This document shows, piece after piece, positions 15,648 to 23,301 of a DNA stretch of 47,710 bases. Both the position numbers and the translations under genes were made by a program. Position 1 is the stretch's first letter, and the number at the start of each line of letters is the position of its first letter. Under the pieces are notes generated by a model, which worked only from the letters and a program-made list of their open reading frames with translations, had not been told where the DNA came from and made no database searches. Origin of the DNA: an uncultured Bacilli bacterium (GTDB lineage Bacteria > Bacillota_I > Bacilli_A > RF39 > UBA660); assembly GCA_944358705.1 (NCBI GenBank), contig CALVRR010000012.1, positions 1-47,710 of the forward strand. The letters are read 5' to 3'.

Positions 15648-16367
15648 ATGAATTTTAAAATTAACGAATTTGAAGGACCATTAGACTTATTACTTCATTT
15701 AATAAAAGAAAATAAAATGGATATCATGAATATAGAGATAGAACTTATTACGGAACAATATATTACTTATTTAAATGAACAAGAAAAAATGAATTTAGAA
15801 ATAGCAAGTGAATATTTAGTTATGGCTTCCGAATTAATTGAATTAAAATCTAAGTTGTTGTTACCAAATCAAAAAGCAGAAACCGAAGAAGACGAGGAAG
15901 TAGACCCAAGAGAAGAATTAGTAAATCGTCTATTAGAATATCAGGCATATAAAGAAATCACAAATGTATTAAAAGAAAAAGAAGAATTAAGAAAAGAAAT
16001 ATATACCAAATCCCCAGAAAATATAAAGAACTATGTAGAAGAAAATTCCAAATTATCATCAGATATCACCCTAGATGATTTAGTAGAAGCCTTTAAAAAA
16101 TATTTAGAAAGAAAAAAAGAATCTAAACCATTAAAAACAAAAGTAACAACCAATGAAATTAGTGTTTCATCTAGAAGATTAGAAATTAAAAGTATTTTAA
16201 AAGAAAAACCAAGAGTATCTTTCTTTGAATTGTTTCCAGTATTTAATAAGGAATATATAGTCGCAACATTTCTTGCTATTTTAGAAATGGCCAAAAATAA
16301 AGAATTAGAAATTACTCAGGAAAGAAACTTCGATGATATTATATGTGAGGTGCGGGATGAAAAATAA
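15648..16367 (+). CDS. scpA: segregation and condensation protein ScpA (kleisin)
   Basis: 239 residues, typical length. The N-terminal kleisin segment FEGPLDLLLHLIKENKMDIM and ASEYLVMASELIELKSKLLL are diagnostic. An acidic linker (ETEEDEEVDPREELVNRLLE) and the C-terminal winged helix (SFFELFPVFNKEYIVATFLA) complete the protein. ScpA bridges the Smc heads and, with ScpB, forms the bacterial condensin that organises and separates the chromosome. The ribosome site is AGGGTG. scpB overlaps it by 11 bases, the usual arrangement. All domains are intact. Confidence 0.96.
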   Translation: MNFKINEFEGPLDLLLHLIKENKMDIMNIEIELITEQYITYLNEQEKMNLEIASEYLVMASELIELKSKLLLPNQKAETEEDEEVDPREELVNRLLEYQAYKEITNVLKEKEELRKEIYTKSPENIKNYVEENSKLSSDITLDDLVEAFKKYLERKKESKPLKTKVTTNEISVSSRRLEIKSILKEKPRVSFFELFPVFNKEYIVATFLAILEMAKNKELEITQERNFDDIICEVRDEK

Positions 16368-16929
16368 AGCAGTATTAGAAGGATTATTATTTGTAGTAGG
16401 AGAAGACGGATTAACGTTAGATCAAATAGAAGAAGTATTAGAAATAACAGAAGAAGAAGCAAAACAATTGGTAAATGAGTTAAAACATAACTATGAAGAA
16501 GAAGATCGAGGATTAAGAATTGATTATTTAGGAAACCGATTAAAACTAACTACTAAGTTTGAACACAGAGAATACTATCAAAAACTATTAGAAAATCCAG
16601 AAACCAATATTTTGAGTCAAGCTGCTTTAGAAACACTAGCAATTATCGCCTATAATGAACCAATAACTAGAATGCAAGTAGATAAAATAAGAGGTGTCAG
16701 TAGTGGTCAAATGATTCGAAAATTAGTTGCGAAAGGACTAATAAAAGAGTCTGGAAGAAGTGACCTACCAGGTAGACCAATTCTTTATGAAACTACCAAT
16801 GAGTTTTTAGATTATTTTGGATTAAGTAACATAAAAGAATTACCAGATATGGAAAAATATATTGAAGCTAGTGAAGAAGAGCTAAAAGAGGAAAAGGACT
16901 TATATACATCAAAATACAAAGAAGACTAA
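16357..16929 (+). CDS. scpB: segregation and condensation protein ScpB
   Basis: 190 residues from ATG 16357, chosen because GTGAGGTGCGGG lies just upstream inside scpA. Two winged-helix domains are present. The signature LSQAALETLAIIAYNEPITR, then VDKIRGVSSGQMIRKLVAKG and GRSDLPGRPILYETTNEFLD, is that of ScpB. It forms a dimer that binds the middle of ScpA and regulates Smc ATPase activity. It overlaps scpA by 11 bases and is translationally coupled. A terminator follows the stop directly. Confidence 0.96.
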   Translation: MKNKAVLEGLLFVVGEDGLTLDQIEEVLEITEEEAKQLVNELKHNYEEEDRGLRIDYLGNRLKLTTKFEHREYYQKLLENPETNILSQAALETLAIIAYNEPITRMQVDKIRGVSSGQMIRKLVAKGLIKESGRSDLPGRPILYETTNEFLDYFGLSNIKELPDMEKYIEASEEELKEEKDLYTSKYKED

Positions 16930-16953
16930 GAACATAAAAATATGTTCTTTTTT
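16930..16953 (+). terminator. Rho-independent terminator
   Basis: Stem GAACATA / TATGTTC, loop AAAA, then seven T. It ends scpA-scpB. Confidence 0.85.
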
Positions 16954-16984
16954 TAATAAAAATAGTGGAAATAAAAAAAATATA

Positions 16985-16993
16985 TGATATAAT
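16985..16993 (+). promoter_or_regulatory. extended -10 promoter of tRNA-Leu
   Basis: TG-A-TATAAT, 12 bases before the first base of the tRNA. The -35 area (TGGAAA) is weak. Confidence 0.6.
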
Positions 16994-17005
16994 CTAATAT
17001 GTAAT

Positions 17006-17092
17006 GCCTGCGTGGCGGAATTGGTAGACGCGCTGGACTCAAAATCCAGTGTTAGCGATAACGTGTCGGTTCGAGTCCGACCGCAGGCACCA
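17006..17092 (+). tRNA. tRNA-Leu, anticodon CAA
   Basis: A complete cloverleaf with a long variable arm, as expected for leucine. The acceptor stem GCCTGCG (17006-17012) pairs with CGCAGGC (17082-17088). The anticodon stem CTGGA/TCCAG encloses CTCAAAA, placing anticodon CAA at 17040-17042. The T loop is GGTTCGAGTCC. The CCA end is encoded (17090-17092). Confidence 0.97.
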
Positions 17093-17133
17093 TTGGAAAA
17101 TTCTGTTCGGAAATATCGAACTTTTGATATAAG

Positions 17134-17160
17134 AAATCAATCAGAAATGATTGATTTTTT
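17134..17160 (+). terminator. Rho-independent terminator of the tRNA gene
   Basis: Stem AAATCAATCA / TGATTGATTT, loop GAAA, then a T-rich run, about 40 bases after the tRNA. Confidence 0.8.
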
Positions 17161-17243
17161 ATTTTTATAGAAATGCTTACAAAGGTAAATATTTTATCAT
17201 AACAAAATATATAAAATAAAAATTTATATTTTAAGTTATTTTA

Positions 17244-17252
17244 TGTTATCAT
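17244..17252 (+). promoter_or_regulatory. extended -10 promoter (TGTTATCAT)
   Basis: TG-T-TATCAT, 46 bases before the next gene start. The -35 area is only weakly matched (TTTATA). Confidence 0.4.
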
Positions 17253-17297
17253 ATATAGCAATTCACAAGTGCTTTTTCAGGAAAGAAAGTGATATGA

Positions 17298-17987
17298 ATG
17301 TTTAAAGAATTAATTGATAAATTGAAAGCAAAGAAAAAACAATTACAAAATTATAGAATAGAAAATAATACAATGGAAACTAAAACAGTAGAACAAAATA
17401 AATCTCATATAACTATATCAGTTCAAAATAAGATTTCTAAAATAGAAATAAACGATTATATTTCTATGGAAGATTATGAAAAAATAATGAAATCAAGTGA
17501 AGAATATCATATATTAGAATTACTATGTAATTGTGTATTGTGGAATAGTAATAAACAAAGAGTTAATAAAGGTACATATTATGTCATAATAGTTGATAAT
17601 CGTATTTATAATATTTTGTTTACCGGTGATAAAATAAAAATAGATGAAAGGACCAAAATACAACTAGATGAACAAACCCAAAAAGAAAATATAACGCAAG
17701 AAAGAGCTATAACCCTTAATATCAATAAAAATGAATATCGTTACTATAGTGCAAAACATGATAAAACAGGCAATACTTTTTATATAAAATATTATAATAA
17801 AAATAGATTGTATAGTTTAGGCACACTTGATTTAAATAAAGAAGAAGCTTATGAGGAGATTAATTCAGTTATACATAACTTAGAAAATATAGAAGGAATA
17901 AAAAATATTCTCAATATACCATTCCTAAAAACAAACATTTTAGAAGATTTAGGAAAAAGTTTTCAACAAAGAAAAAAAGAGTTATAA
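17298..17987 (+). CDS. unrecognised soluble protein
   Basis: 229 residues; no signal peptide and no membrane helix. The first 20 residues are basic and helical (MFKELIDKLKAKKKQLQ). The middle has a strand-rich part (NKGTYYVIIVDNRIYNILFT) and a later one (FYIKYYNKNRLYSLGTLDL). It is rich in Ile, Asn and Lys, even more AT-biased than its neighbours, which would suit recently acquired DNA. The start lies after AAAGAAAGTGAT; a nearby ATG at 17294 hits a stop at once. I do not recognise a family. It opens the accessory stretch after tRNA-Leu. Confidence 0.5.
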   Translation: MFKELIDKLKAKKKQLQNYRIENNTMETKTVEQNKSHITISVQNKISKIEINDYISMEDYEKIMKSSEEYHILELLCNCVLWNSNKQRVNKGTYYVIIVDNRIYNILFTGDKIKIDERTKIQLDEQTQKENITQERAITLNINKNEYRYYSAKHDKTGNTFYIKYYNKNRLYSLGTLDLNKEEAYEEINSVIHNLENIEGIKNILNIPFLKTNILEDLGKSFQQRKKEL

Positions 17988-18013
17988 AAAGTTGTAGAAG
18001 TTTATATCTTTAG

Positions 18014-18187
18014 TACCAAATTGAAAATCACATTTATAAAGAATTTAAAATGAAAGTTTTGGATAAAGTGGTAAAATTTATTCTAGATATTTAAAAAAGT
18101 TCTATAAATAAAGCAAGGGGAAGATTTGATAGATTTCTAAAAGAAGTTATTGAAGTAAAAATGAAAAAAGAAAAAACGGTGGCTTAA
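18014..18187 (+). pseudogene. possible decayed gene tail
   Basis: One frame translates to two protein-like pieces around one in-frame TAA at about 18095: a first piece ending VLDKVVKFILDI and a second reading KSSINKARGRFDRFLKEVIE before a stop at 18187. Their joined sequence looks like the helical, basic end of a larger protein, such as a mobilisation or recombination protein, but it is too short to name. There is no start codon with a ribosome site. It may also be chance. Confidence 0.3.
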
Positions 18188-18211
18188 CTATTTAAGCCAT
18201 CGTTTTTTTTA
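18176..18211. terminator. strong bidirectional terminator
   Basis: Stem ACGGTGGCTTAA / TTAAGCCATCGT (one G-T pair), loop CTAT, A run before and eight T after. It serves the converging methyltransferase gene as well. Confidence 0.85.
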
Positions 18212-18226
18212 GTACTATAGTTTTCT

Positions 18227-19018
18227 TTAATTTTTCTTACCAATATATAACATATGTGTACTATATCCTTGAACTTCTTTTCTTTCACAAGAACTAAAAT
18301 GATAATTTTTCCATATTTCAAATTCTTCTTCTGAAAGATTATCAACTATATCTCTAAAATGAGGAGCAACTCCTGAAGTTGAAATATTAATAATTTTTTC
18401 TATATCATTTAATTGCATAATTTCCTCAAGTTCATCAATATAGAATGCTCTCATAATTTCACTTGGTTCTGATAGCATTCTAAAATTTTCATCAAATTGT
18501 TTGCTTTCATATCCAGTTTTTAAATGCCCTTTTAATAATGCCCAGCTTACCATAATCGAATCATTTGGTAAATAGGCAAACATCATTACCCCATTTTTCT
18601 TACATATTCTTTTTGCCTCTTTTATACATTTATTAACATCTTCTTCCGTATATAAATGGTATAAAGGCCCTAAAACTAATACAATATCAAAGGTATTATC
18701 ATCAAATCTGGATAAATCAACTGCATCTCCTTGTTCAGCAATTATATCCATATCTTCAGTAATTTTACTTTTTAATATATCCAAATTATGTTGTACATAT
18801 TCTATAGAATTTATTTTATATCCCTGTTTTGCATAATGTAAAGAATATTTACCAGTTCCAGCACCAACTTCTAAAATTCTACAACCTGGTTTTAAATATT
18901 TTTGAACATATCTATCCGTTGTTAAAAATTCTAATTGTCTATGTTTAGGATCTAATCTTGTATCTTCATCACATGATTCGTTATAAAATCTATTTAATAA
19001 TTCATTTCTATCATTCAT
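18227..19018 (-). CDS. class I SAM-dependent methyltransferase
   Basis: 263 residues from ATG 19018, chosen because AAGAGGT lies a few bases upstream; a start at 19084 would sit on the transcription start. Motif I is ILEVGAGTGKYSLHYAKQG, motif II acidic residue in SIEYV, then GDAVDLSRFDDNTFDIVLV and LGPLYHLYTEED, the Methyltransf_11/25 pattern. The part after residue 150 is helical and includes a substrate lid. Substrate is unknown; small molecules are typical for this shape. It is a single-gene unit on the minus strand in the accessory stretch. Confidence 0.85.
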   Translation of the reverse strand: MNDRNELLNRFYNESCDEDTRLDPKHRQLEFLTTDRYVQKYLKPGCRILEVGAGTGKYSLHYAKQGYKINSIEYVQHNLDILKSKITEDMDIIAEQGDAVDLSRFDDNTFDIVLVLGPLYHLYTEEDVNKCIKEAKRICKKNGVMMFAYLPNDSIMVSWALLKGHLKTGYESKQFDENFRMLSEPSEIMRAFYIDELEEIMQLNDIEKIINISTSGVAPHFRDIVDNLSEEEFEIWKNYHFSSCERKEVQGYSTHMLYIGKKN

Positions 19019-19095
19019 TTTAAAATACCTCTTTTTCTTTCTATACTTGGAACTTCTAAATAAGACTTTGCCATTTATATTCACTTCTTATACTA

Positions 19096-19104
19096 ATTAT
19101 AACA
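19096..19104 (-). promoter_or_regulatory. extended -10 promoter (TGTTATAAT)
   Basis: Minus-strand TG-T-TATAAT, about 77 bases upstream of the methyltransferase ATG at 19018. Confidence 0.55.
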
Positions 19105-19300
19105 TTAGTTTTACATTTTTAACAGTTTGTTGGAATTATTATAATTCTATATAGAACGGATACTTATAAAATATAAATGTTCATAATAGACTCTTATATC
19201 AAATCAAATATAGACTTTAAAACTCAGAATCATAAGCTTTTATCATAGAAAAAGCAAGTATTCACTTGCTCTTAAAGTATTCATAACTAGAAATTTATAT

Positions 19301-20278
19301 TTATGCACTCATACTAATATTATACCAATCATTTTCTTTAGAGATAACCCATTCTAATCCTCGACGTCTTTCAATTACATTAGATGCGTTTAAATTTCCT
19401 ATACTAGAGTTGGGATTAATTTTCTTTTCATTTATTGCCCAATTATATCTTAAGTATAAATCTTGCATATCAAGTATTTCACTAACACTTCTCATATTAC
19501 ATTTACTTTTAAATTCTTCGAAAGATTTAGAATTCATAACAAACGATATTGCCATGTTACAGTTACATACTTTACTTGCATCTTTGATATCATCGACAAG
19601 TCCCAAACACCAGCATATTGCCCAATAGATTTCATAAGCCCAATCCATATCAATTGCATCTTGTTCGCTATAGGTACCATCAATAATTCTCTTTTCTTTC
19701 GAATTTAAGTAGTCTTCCACATGATATTGCTTTAATATTGGCAAAAAGAAATCTAAGGATTCTTTATATTTATTATTGTTTATATCACAAGCTATTTGAA
19801 TAACGATTAGAGAAGCTATTGCTTTCTTACATATAACATCTATATTCTTTAATTCTATTTTGCTATCCTCATACAAACAAGGCATTAATTTATTAGCTGT
19901 AATATGATGATTACTTAAATATTCATAATTTTTTAATCTTCTATTTTTTTGTATATCGGTTTCTATAACATTACTTTCTCTTAGACAGGCATGATTTTCA
20001 TGCATATAATTAATAGTTTGATTATACATATCTTCATCAATGGTAAGAAGCATAATTTTATTATTTTGAGCAGCAAAATAATAAGTGTTTTTATCTTTTA
20101 TGGATAATTTATATAGTGCTTCCAACACACCATCATCTTTAGTAAATAAATATCCATAAATACATTGCACAGAAGATAAGTCATTAGTGTTAATTATATT
20201 TTTAGATAATAACATTTCTAAAGAGTAATTAGCTAATTTCTCTTTAAGTTTTTTATTATTAATTTCATTTGTTTCCAT
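19301..20278 (-). CDS. DUF4272-domain protein
   Basis: 325 residues, soluble. The C-terminal 200 residues carry the DUF4272 pattern: a paired Trp stretch in MDWAYEIYWAICWCLGL, SEILDMQDLYLRYNWAINE, and VIERRRGLEWVIS near the end. The N-terminal 120 residues are a separate domain. The family is found in many bacteria, often next to toxin or immunity-like genes, but its function is not established. The ribosome site AAGGAAGGAT precedes ATG 20278. A 97-residue gene lies 32 bases upstream, probably in the same operon. No terminator hairpin stands out between it and the methyltransferase gene. Confidence 0.8.
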   Translation of the reverse strand: METNEINNKKLKEKLANYSLEMLLSKNIINTNDLSSVQCIYGYLFTKDDGVLEALYKLSIKDKNTYYFAAQNNKIMLLTIDEDMYNQTINYMHENHACLRESNVIETDIQKNRRLKNYEYLSNHHITANKLMPCLYEDSKIELKNIDVICKKAIASLIVIQIACDINNNKYKESLDFFLPILKQYHVEDYLNSKEKRIIDGTYSEQDAIDMDWAYEIYWAICWCLGLVDDIKDASKVCNCNMAISFVMNSKSFEEFKSKCNMRSVSEILDMQDLYLRYNWAINEKKINPNSSIGNLNASNVIERRRGLEWVISKENDWYNISMSA

Positions 20279-20310
20279 ATTTATCCTTCCTTTTTTTATT
20301 ACATATATTT

Positions 20311-20604
20311 TTAAATTGGATGACTGTTAGCTTTTCTATAGGGTTTAGAAATCTTTTGTTGTGTCTGTTCTAAAATATTTAATTTGTTAGATTCTTGTTG
20401 TATAAAAAAGTCTGTAATAAATTGAGAGTACCTTAACACAGTAGAGATATCAGTTGGCAGTCTATCAATATTACAAGAACATTCATCCCTTAGCATAATA
20501 ATACCATTGATAATAGTAAAATCATTTTTACTTAAAAAACCAGAAGCAACTACAACATCCAAACCGCGATTATGAAATTCTTGTTGTAAAAAACGTGCGG
20601 ACAT
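20311..20604 (-). CDS. unrecognised small protein
   Basis: 97 residues, no signal or membrane helix. A strong ribosome site (TTGAGGTGAAAATTT before ATG) and an extended -10 promoter support it as real. The N-terminal two-thirds looks like a small alpha/beta domain (RFLQQEFHNRGLDVVVASGF, then FTIINGIIMLRDE); the tail is Gln-, Lys- and Asn-rich. It precedes the DUF4272 gene in the same direction, so the two may act together. Not a family I recognise. Confidence 0.55.
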   Translation of the reverse strand: MSARFLQQEFHNRGLDVVVASGFLSKNDFTIINGIIMLRDECSCNIDRLPTDISTVLRYSQFITDFFIQQESNKLNILEQTQQKISKPYRKANSHPI

Positions 20605-20623
20605 AAATTTTCACCTCAAGAAA

Positions 20624-20632
20624 AGTATATCA
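20624..20632 (-). promoter_or_regulatory. extended -10 promoter (TGATATACT)
   Basis: Minus-strand TG-A-TATACT, about 20 bases upstream of the 97-residue gene. No good -35. Confidence 0.45.
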
Positions 20633-20815
20633 CAATTTATGGAACCGAATCTTTATTTTAATGGAATATGCTTTAGTTAATATAGATTGACTAGCATATC
20701 TACATTTCATATAATAAATATAAAAGTTGTAGATAAAGTTAAGAATATGTAGAATAATTATTAGAAAAATTGGAAATAGAAATTTAATAATACAATATAA
20801 AAGAAAGGAGAGAAT

Positions 20816-21799
20816 ATGACCAAAAACTTTTATGACTTATTAGAAATTCCAACAAACGCAACAGACTATGAAATATATACTAGTTTTAGTAGAGTAATAT
20901 CTGATATAGATAGAATTAATGAGGAAACCAAAGAAAATTTTTTAGAGGCATTTATCGTTTTATCAGATATAAATCTGCGAAAAAAATATGATAGGTCCCT
21001 AGGACTAGATATAGAAGAAAATTTCCCTTGGTATAATTATACATATTTTGAAAATGGTGATAATTTTTATGATATCAATGGAAATCTACGGGGGGACGAA
21101 AAACTGACAAAGTTAATAGAAAGAAAAAAAGGAAAACCAATTAGATCATCCATTTCCCCAGATGCTTTTTTTAGTGAAGGAGAATTATTCCAAAGGATAG
21201 CAAACTTCACAAAAGAGAAAATAAAAAACAAAGACTTCATTCCATATCTTTCTTCACAAATAGATTGCCAAAGTCTATCAGAAAGTGAAAAATATGCTTA
21301 TTTTAAAAAAATATATGAGGAGTATAAAACAAAGTTTAAGTTTTCTCAGGAATTTGCTTCTTTTATAATATCAGATAATTATAACCAAATGGAAATAGAT
21401 GCAGCAACTCAAATGAATGCCCAACAACTGTTAATATCCAAAAGAGGGGTATGTACGCATTTTGCTTCTTTAATGTATGAAGAATTAAAAGGATTAGGAA
21501 TAGAGTCTTATTTCTTAAGAATGACGCTACCTCACTGGTATCATCATATAGTATTATATAGAATAAATGAAGAGTGGAATGTATGTGATTTAACGAATGA
21601 ATATTTATTTGGTAGAGCGGGATATAAAATGAGTGATACCAATTATATGTCTATTCCATTAGATACCTTTATTAAAAATAATCCAGAAGTCTTTAAAACA
21701 ACCATTATCCCACAATATGGTGGAGATACATTACTAAGTGAAAATGACAATAGCTTAAAGTCATTTATAGAAAACTCTCAAAATAGAAGATATAAATAA
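20816..21799 (+). CDS. J-like domain fused to a transglutaminase-like domain
   Basis: 327 residues, soluble. Residues 1-65 (KNFYDLLEIPTNATDYEIYT, then VLSDINLRKKYDRSLGLD) have the helix pattern of a DnaJ J domain, but the HPD motif is missing: the loop reads SDIDRIN. Residues from about 190 have the transglutaminase/papain-like triad pattern: C213 in RGVCTHFASLMYEEL, His in PHWYHHIVLY (H243 or H244) and D258 in WNVCDLTNEY. That fold acts as protease, peptidase or cross-linker. The combination is unusual; the J-like domain may only bind a partner. The ribosome site is AAAGGAG. It is followed 26 bases later by the histidine phosphatase gene. The function is unknown. Confidence 0.65.
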   Translation: MTKNFYDLLEIPTNATDYEIYTSFSRVISDIDRINEETKENFLEAFIVLSDINLRKKYDRSLGLDIEENFPWYNYTYFENGDNFYDINGNLRGDEKLTKLIERKKGKPIRSSISPDAFFSEGELFQRIANFTKEKIKNKDFIPYLSSQIDCQSLSESEKYAYFKKIYEEYKTKFKFSQEFASFIISDNYNQMEIDAATQMNAQQLLISKRGVCTHFASLMYEELKGLGIESYFLRMTLPHWYHHIVLYRINEEWNVCDLTNEYLFGRAGYKMSDTNYMSIPLDTFIKNNPEVFKTTIIPQYGGDTLLSENDNSLKSFIENSQNRRYK

Positions 21800-21825
21800 G
21801 AATTTAGAGAAAATGAGGTGTACAA

Positions 21826-22428
21826 ATGAAAATTTATTTAATAAGACATTGTGAGTCAGAAGATGATATTTTAGATTGTTACGGAGGTTGTGCGGACTTT
21901 GACTTAACAGAAAAAGGAGTAACTACAGCGAAAAAATATGCCAAAGAATTAACAAATTTGAAAATTGAAAAAATATTTACCAGTCCTTATAAAAGAGCTA
22001 AAAGTGTAGCTGATATTTTTAATGAACAATTACACTGTGGAGTAGAAATTATAGATAATCTAAGAGAAATGAACACTTATGGAGTTATGTCCGGAGTAAA
22101 TAAAGAGTTAGCTAAAAAAATATTTTCATTATTATTAAATAGTGAAAAATATAAAAAGTTTGGTTACTATAATGGAATTCCTTTTGAAGGAGGAGAAGAA
22201 GTAGCAGATTTCGACCAAAGAATAAAAGAGGCCTTTGATACCATAACAAGCAAAAATTTAAATACCGTTGCAATTGTAACACATGGTGGAGTATTTCGAA
22301 GTGTTTATAAAAATATATTAAATAAATCAGAACAACTAACAGAAATAGACGATGTAGCAACCATAAAAATAGAGTATAGAGATAACCAATATTTTATTAT
22401 TTCAATGAAAGGAATAACCTTGAAATAA
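21826..22428 (+). CDS. histidine phosphatase family protein (phosphoglycerate mutase-like)
   Basis: 200 residues. The catalytic motif reads LIRHCES at residues 4-10, with Cys where most members have Gly or Ala. Arg in TSPYKRAKSVADIF, Glu in LREMNTYG and the second His in VTHGGVFRSV complete the active site. The size and motifs fit the GpmB/CobC/PhoE group of small-molecule phosphatases. The exact substrate cannot be told. It follows the transglutaminase-like gene after 26 bases with ribosome site GAGGTG and is probably cotranscribed. The next gene has its own promoter. Confidence 0.85.
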   Translation: MKIYLIRHCESEDDILDCYGGCADFDLTEKGVTTAKKYAKELTNLKIEKIFTSPYKRAKSVADIFNEQLHCGVEIIDNLREMNTYGVMSGVNKELAKKIFSLLLNSEKYKKFGYYNGIPFEGGEEVADFDQRIKEAFDTITSKNLNTVAIVTHGGVFRSVYKNILNKSEQLTEIDDVATIKIEYRDNQYFIISMKGITLK

Positions 22429-22491
22429 ATACCGAAGAAAATAGGAAAAGAAATAATATTCGTAAAAAAATGTAAATTGTAAAAACACCCC

Positions 22492-22520
22492 TTGTAAATT
22501 TAATAAAAATTGGATACAAT
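22492..22520 (+). promoter_or_regulatory. sigma-A-type promoter at the head of the surface-protein locus
   Basis: TTGTAA (5 of 6), 17-base spacer, TACAAT (5 of 6), about 66 bases before the first gene. This one lacks the TGn extension common elsewhere in the window. Confidence 0.5.
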
Positions 22521-22585
22521 AATCATAGACATAGTAGGAAAGGGAGCAAGTGATGTACTAGAAAGCAAAACAAGTGGTGATAAAA

Positions 22586-23284
22586 ATGGGATTAAAAACA
22601 GTAAATATTGAAGCAGAGAAAGTCTATAGAAAAAAAATTGTTTCTAGACTAATAAAAATAGCATTTTTATTATTGATTATATTTTTATCCGTTGTTTACT
22701 TATTCTTGTATATCGTCTACGATGGTGGAAGATTTACTGTGTCTTTGGATAGAAATATGTCAAATCGTAAGAATATATTTTTATCAGAAGATGGGAAATT
22801 GAAGTCAAAGACAAGAAAATTGTCTGCAGACACCATAGATTATATGGATAACATTTCTATTAAGTGGCTTCCTCAAAATATTGATACGGAAGCAACTGGT
22901 GCTCATAATGGAGATAACTATATCGCTTATACATTTTATGTAGTCAATGCTGGGGAAGAAAAAGTCCATTATTGGTATGAACTAGATATTGATGACACGA
23001 TAAAAAATGTAGATGAAGCTATTCGAATTATGATTTATAGAAATGGAAAACCCACAGTCTATGCCAAGAAAAATAAAACAACCAAGAAAAAAGAACCAGG
23101 TACAAAGAAATTTGTATCCAACGAAATTGCTGTACTGGAGCAAAGAAAAAATCTTCGCCCCGGAAAAAAAGATCGCTTTACTATTGTGATATGGATAGAA
23201 GGCGACGATCCAGAGTGTAACAATGCCTTACTTGGTGGAGAAATTAAAATGCACATGGATATAACAGAAGAACATATCGCATAA
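22586..23284 (+). CDS. membrane-anchored TasA-related surface protein
   Basis: 232 residues from ATG 22586, after GTGGTGAT; GTG 22574 is the other choice. One hydrophobic helix lies near residues 24-45, with the rest outside. The C-terminal part carries IVIWIEGDDPECNNALLGGE, and the next protein ends with a matching IYMWVEGQDVDCENNASGGD (W-x-E-G-x-D-x2-C-x-N...GG). So the two share a C-terminal domain of the TasA/CalY-like surface type. Unlike the other small surface proteins here it lacks the [ST][YF][AT]x[YF] motif after the helix, so it may stay anchored. It is 17 bases upstream of the next gene. It could be an anchor or assembly partner. Confidence 0.6.
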   Translation: MGLKTVNIEAEKVYRKKIVSRLIKIAFLLLIIFLSVVYLFLYIVYDGGRFTVSLDRNMSNRKNIFLSEDGKLKSKTRKLSADTIDYMDNISIKWLPQNIDTEATGAHNGDNYIAYTFYVVNAGEEKVHYWYELDIDDTIKNVDEAIRIMIYRNGKPTVYAKKNKTTKKKEPGTKKFVSNEIAVLEQRKNLRPGKKDRFTIVIWIEGDDPECNNALLGGEIKMHMDITEEHIA

Positions 23285-23301
23285 GAATAAGGAGTGAAAA
23301 A

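Noticed and set aside
17006-20604. An integrated element with tRNA-Leu as attachment site
   Set aside because: No integrase gene and no repeat of the tRNA 3' end (for example GGTTCGAGTCC) was found downstream within the window.
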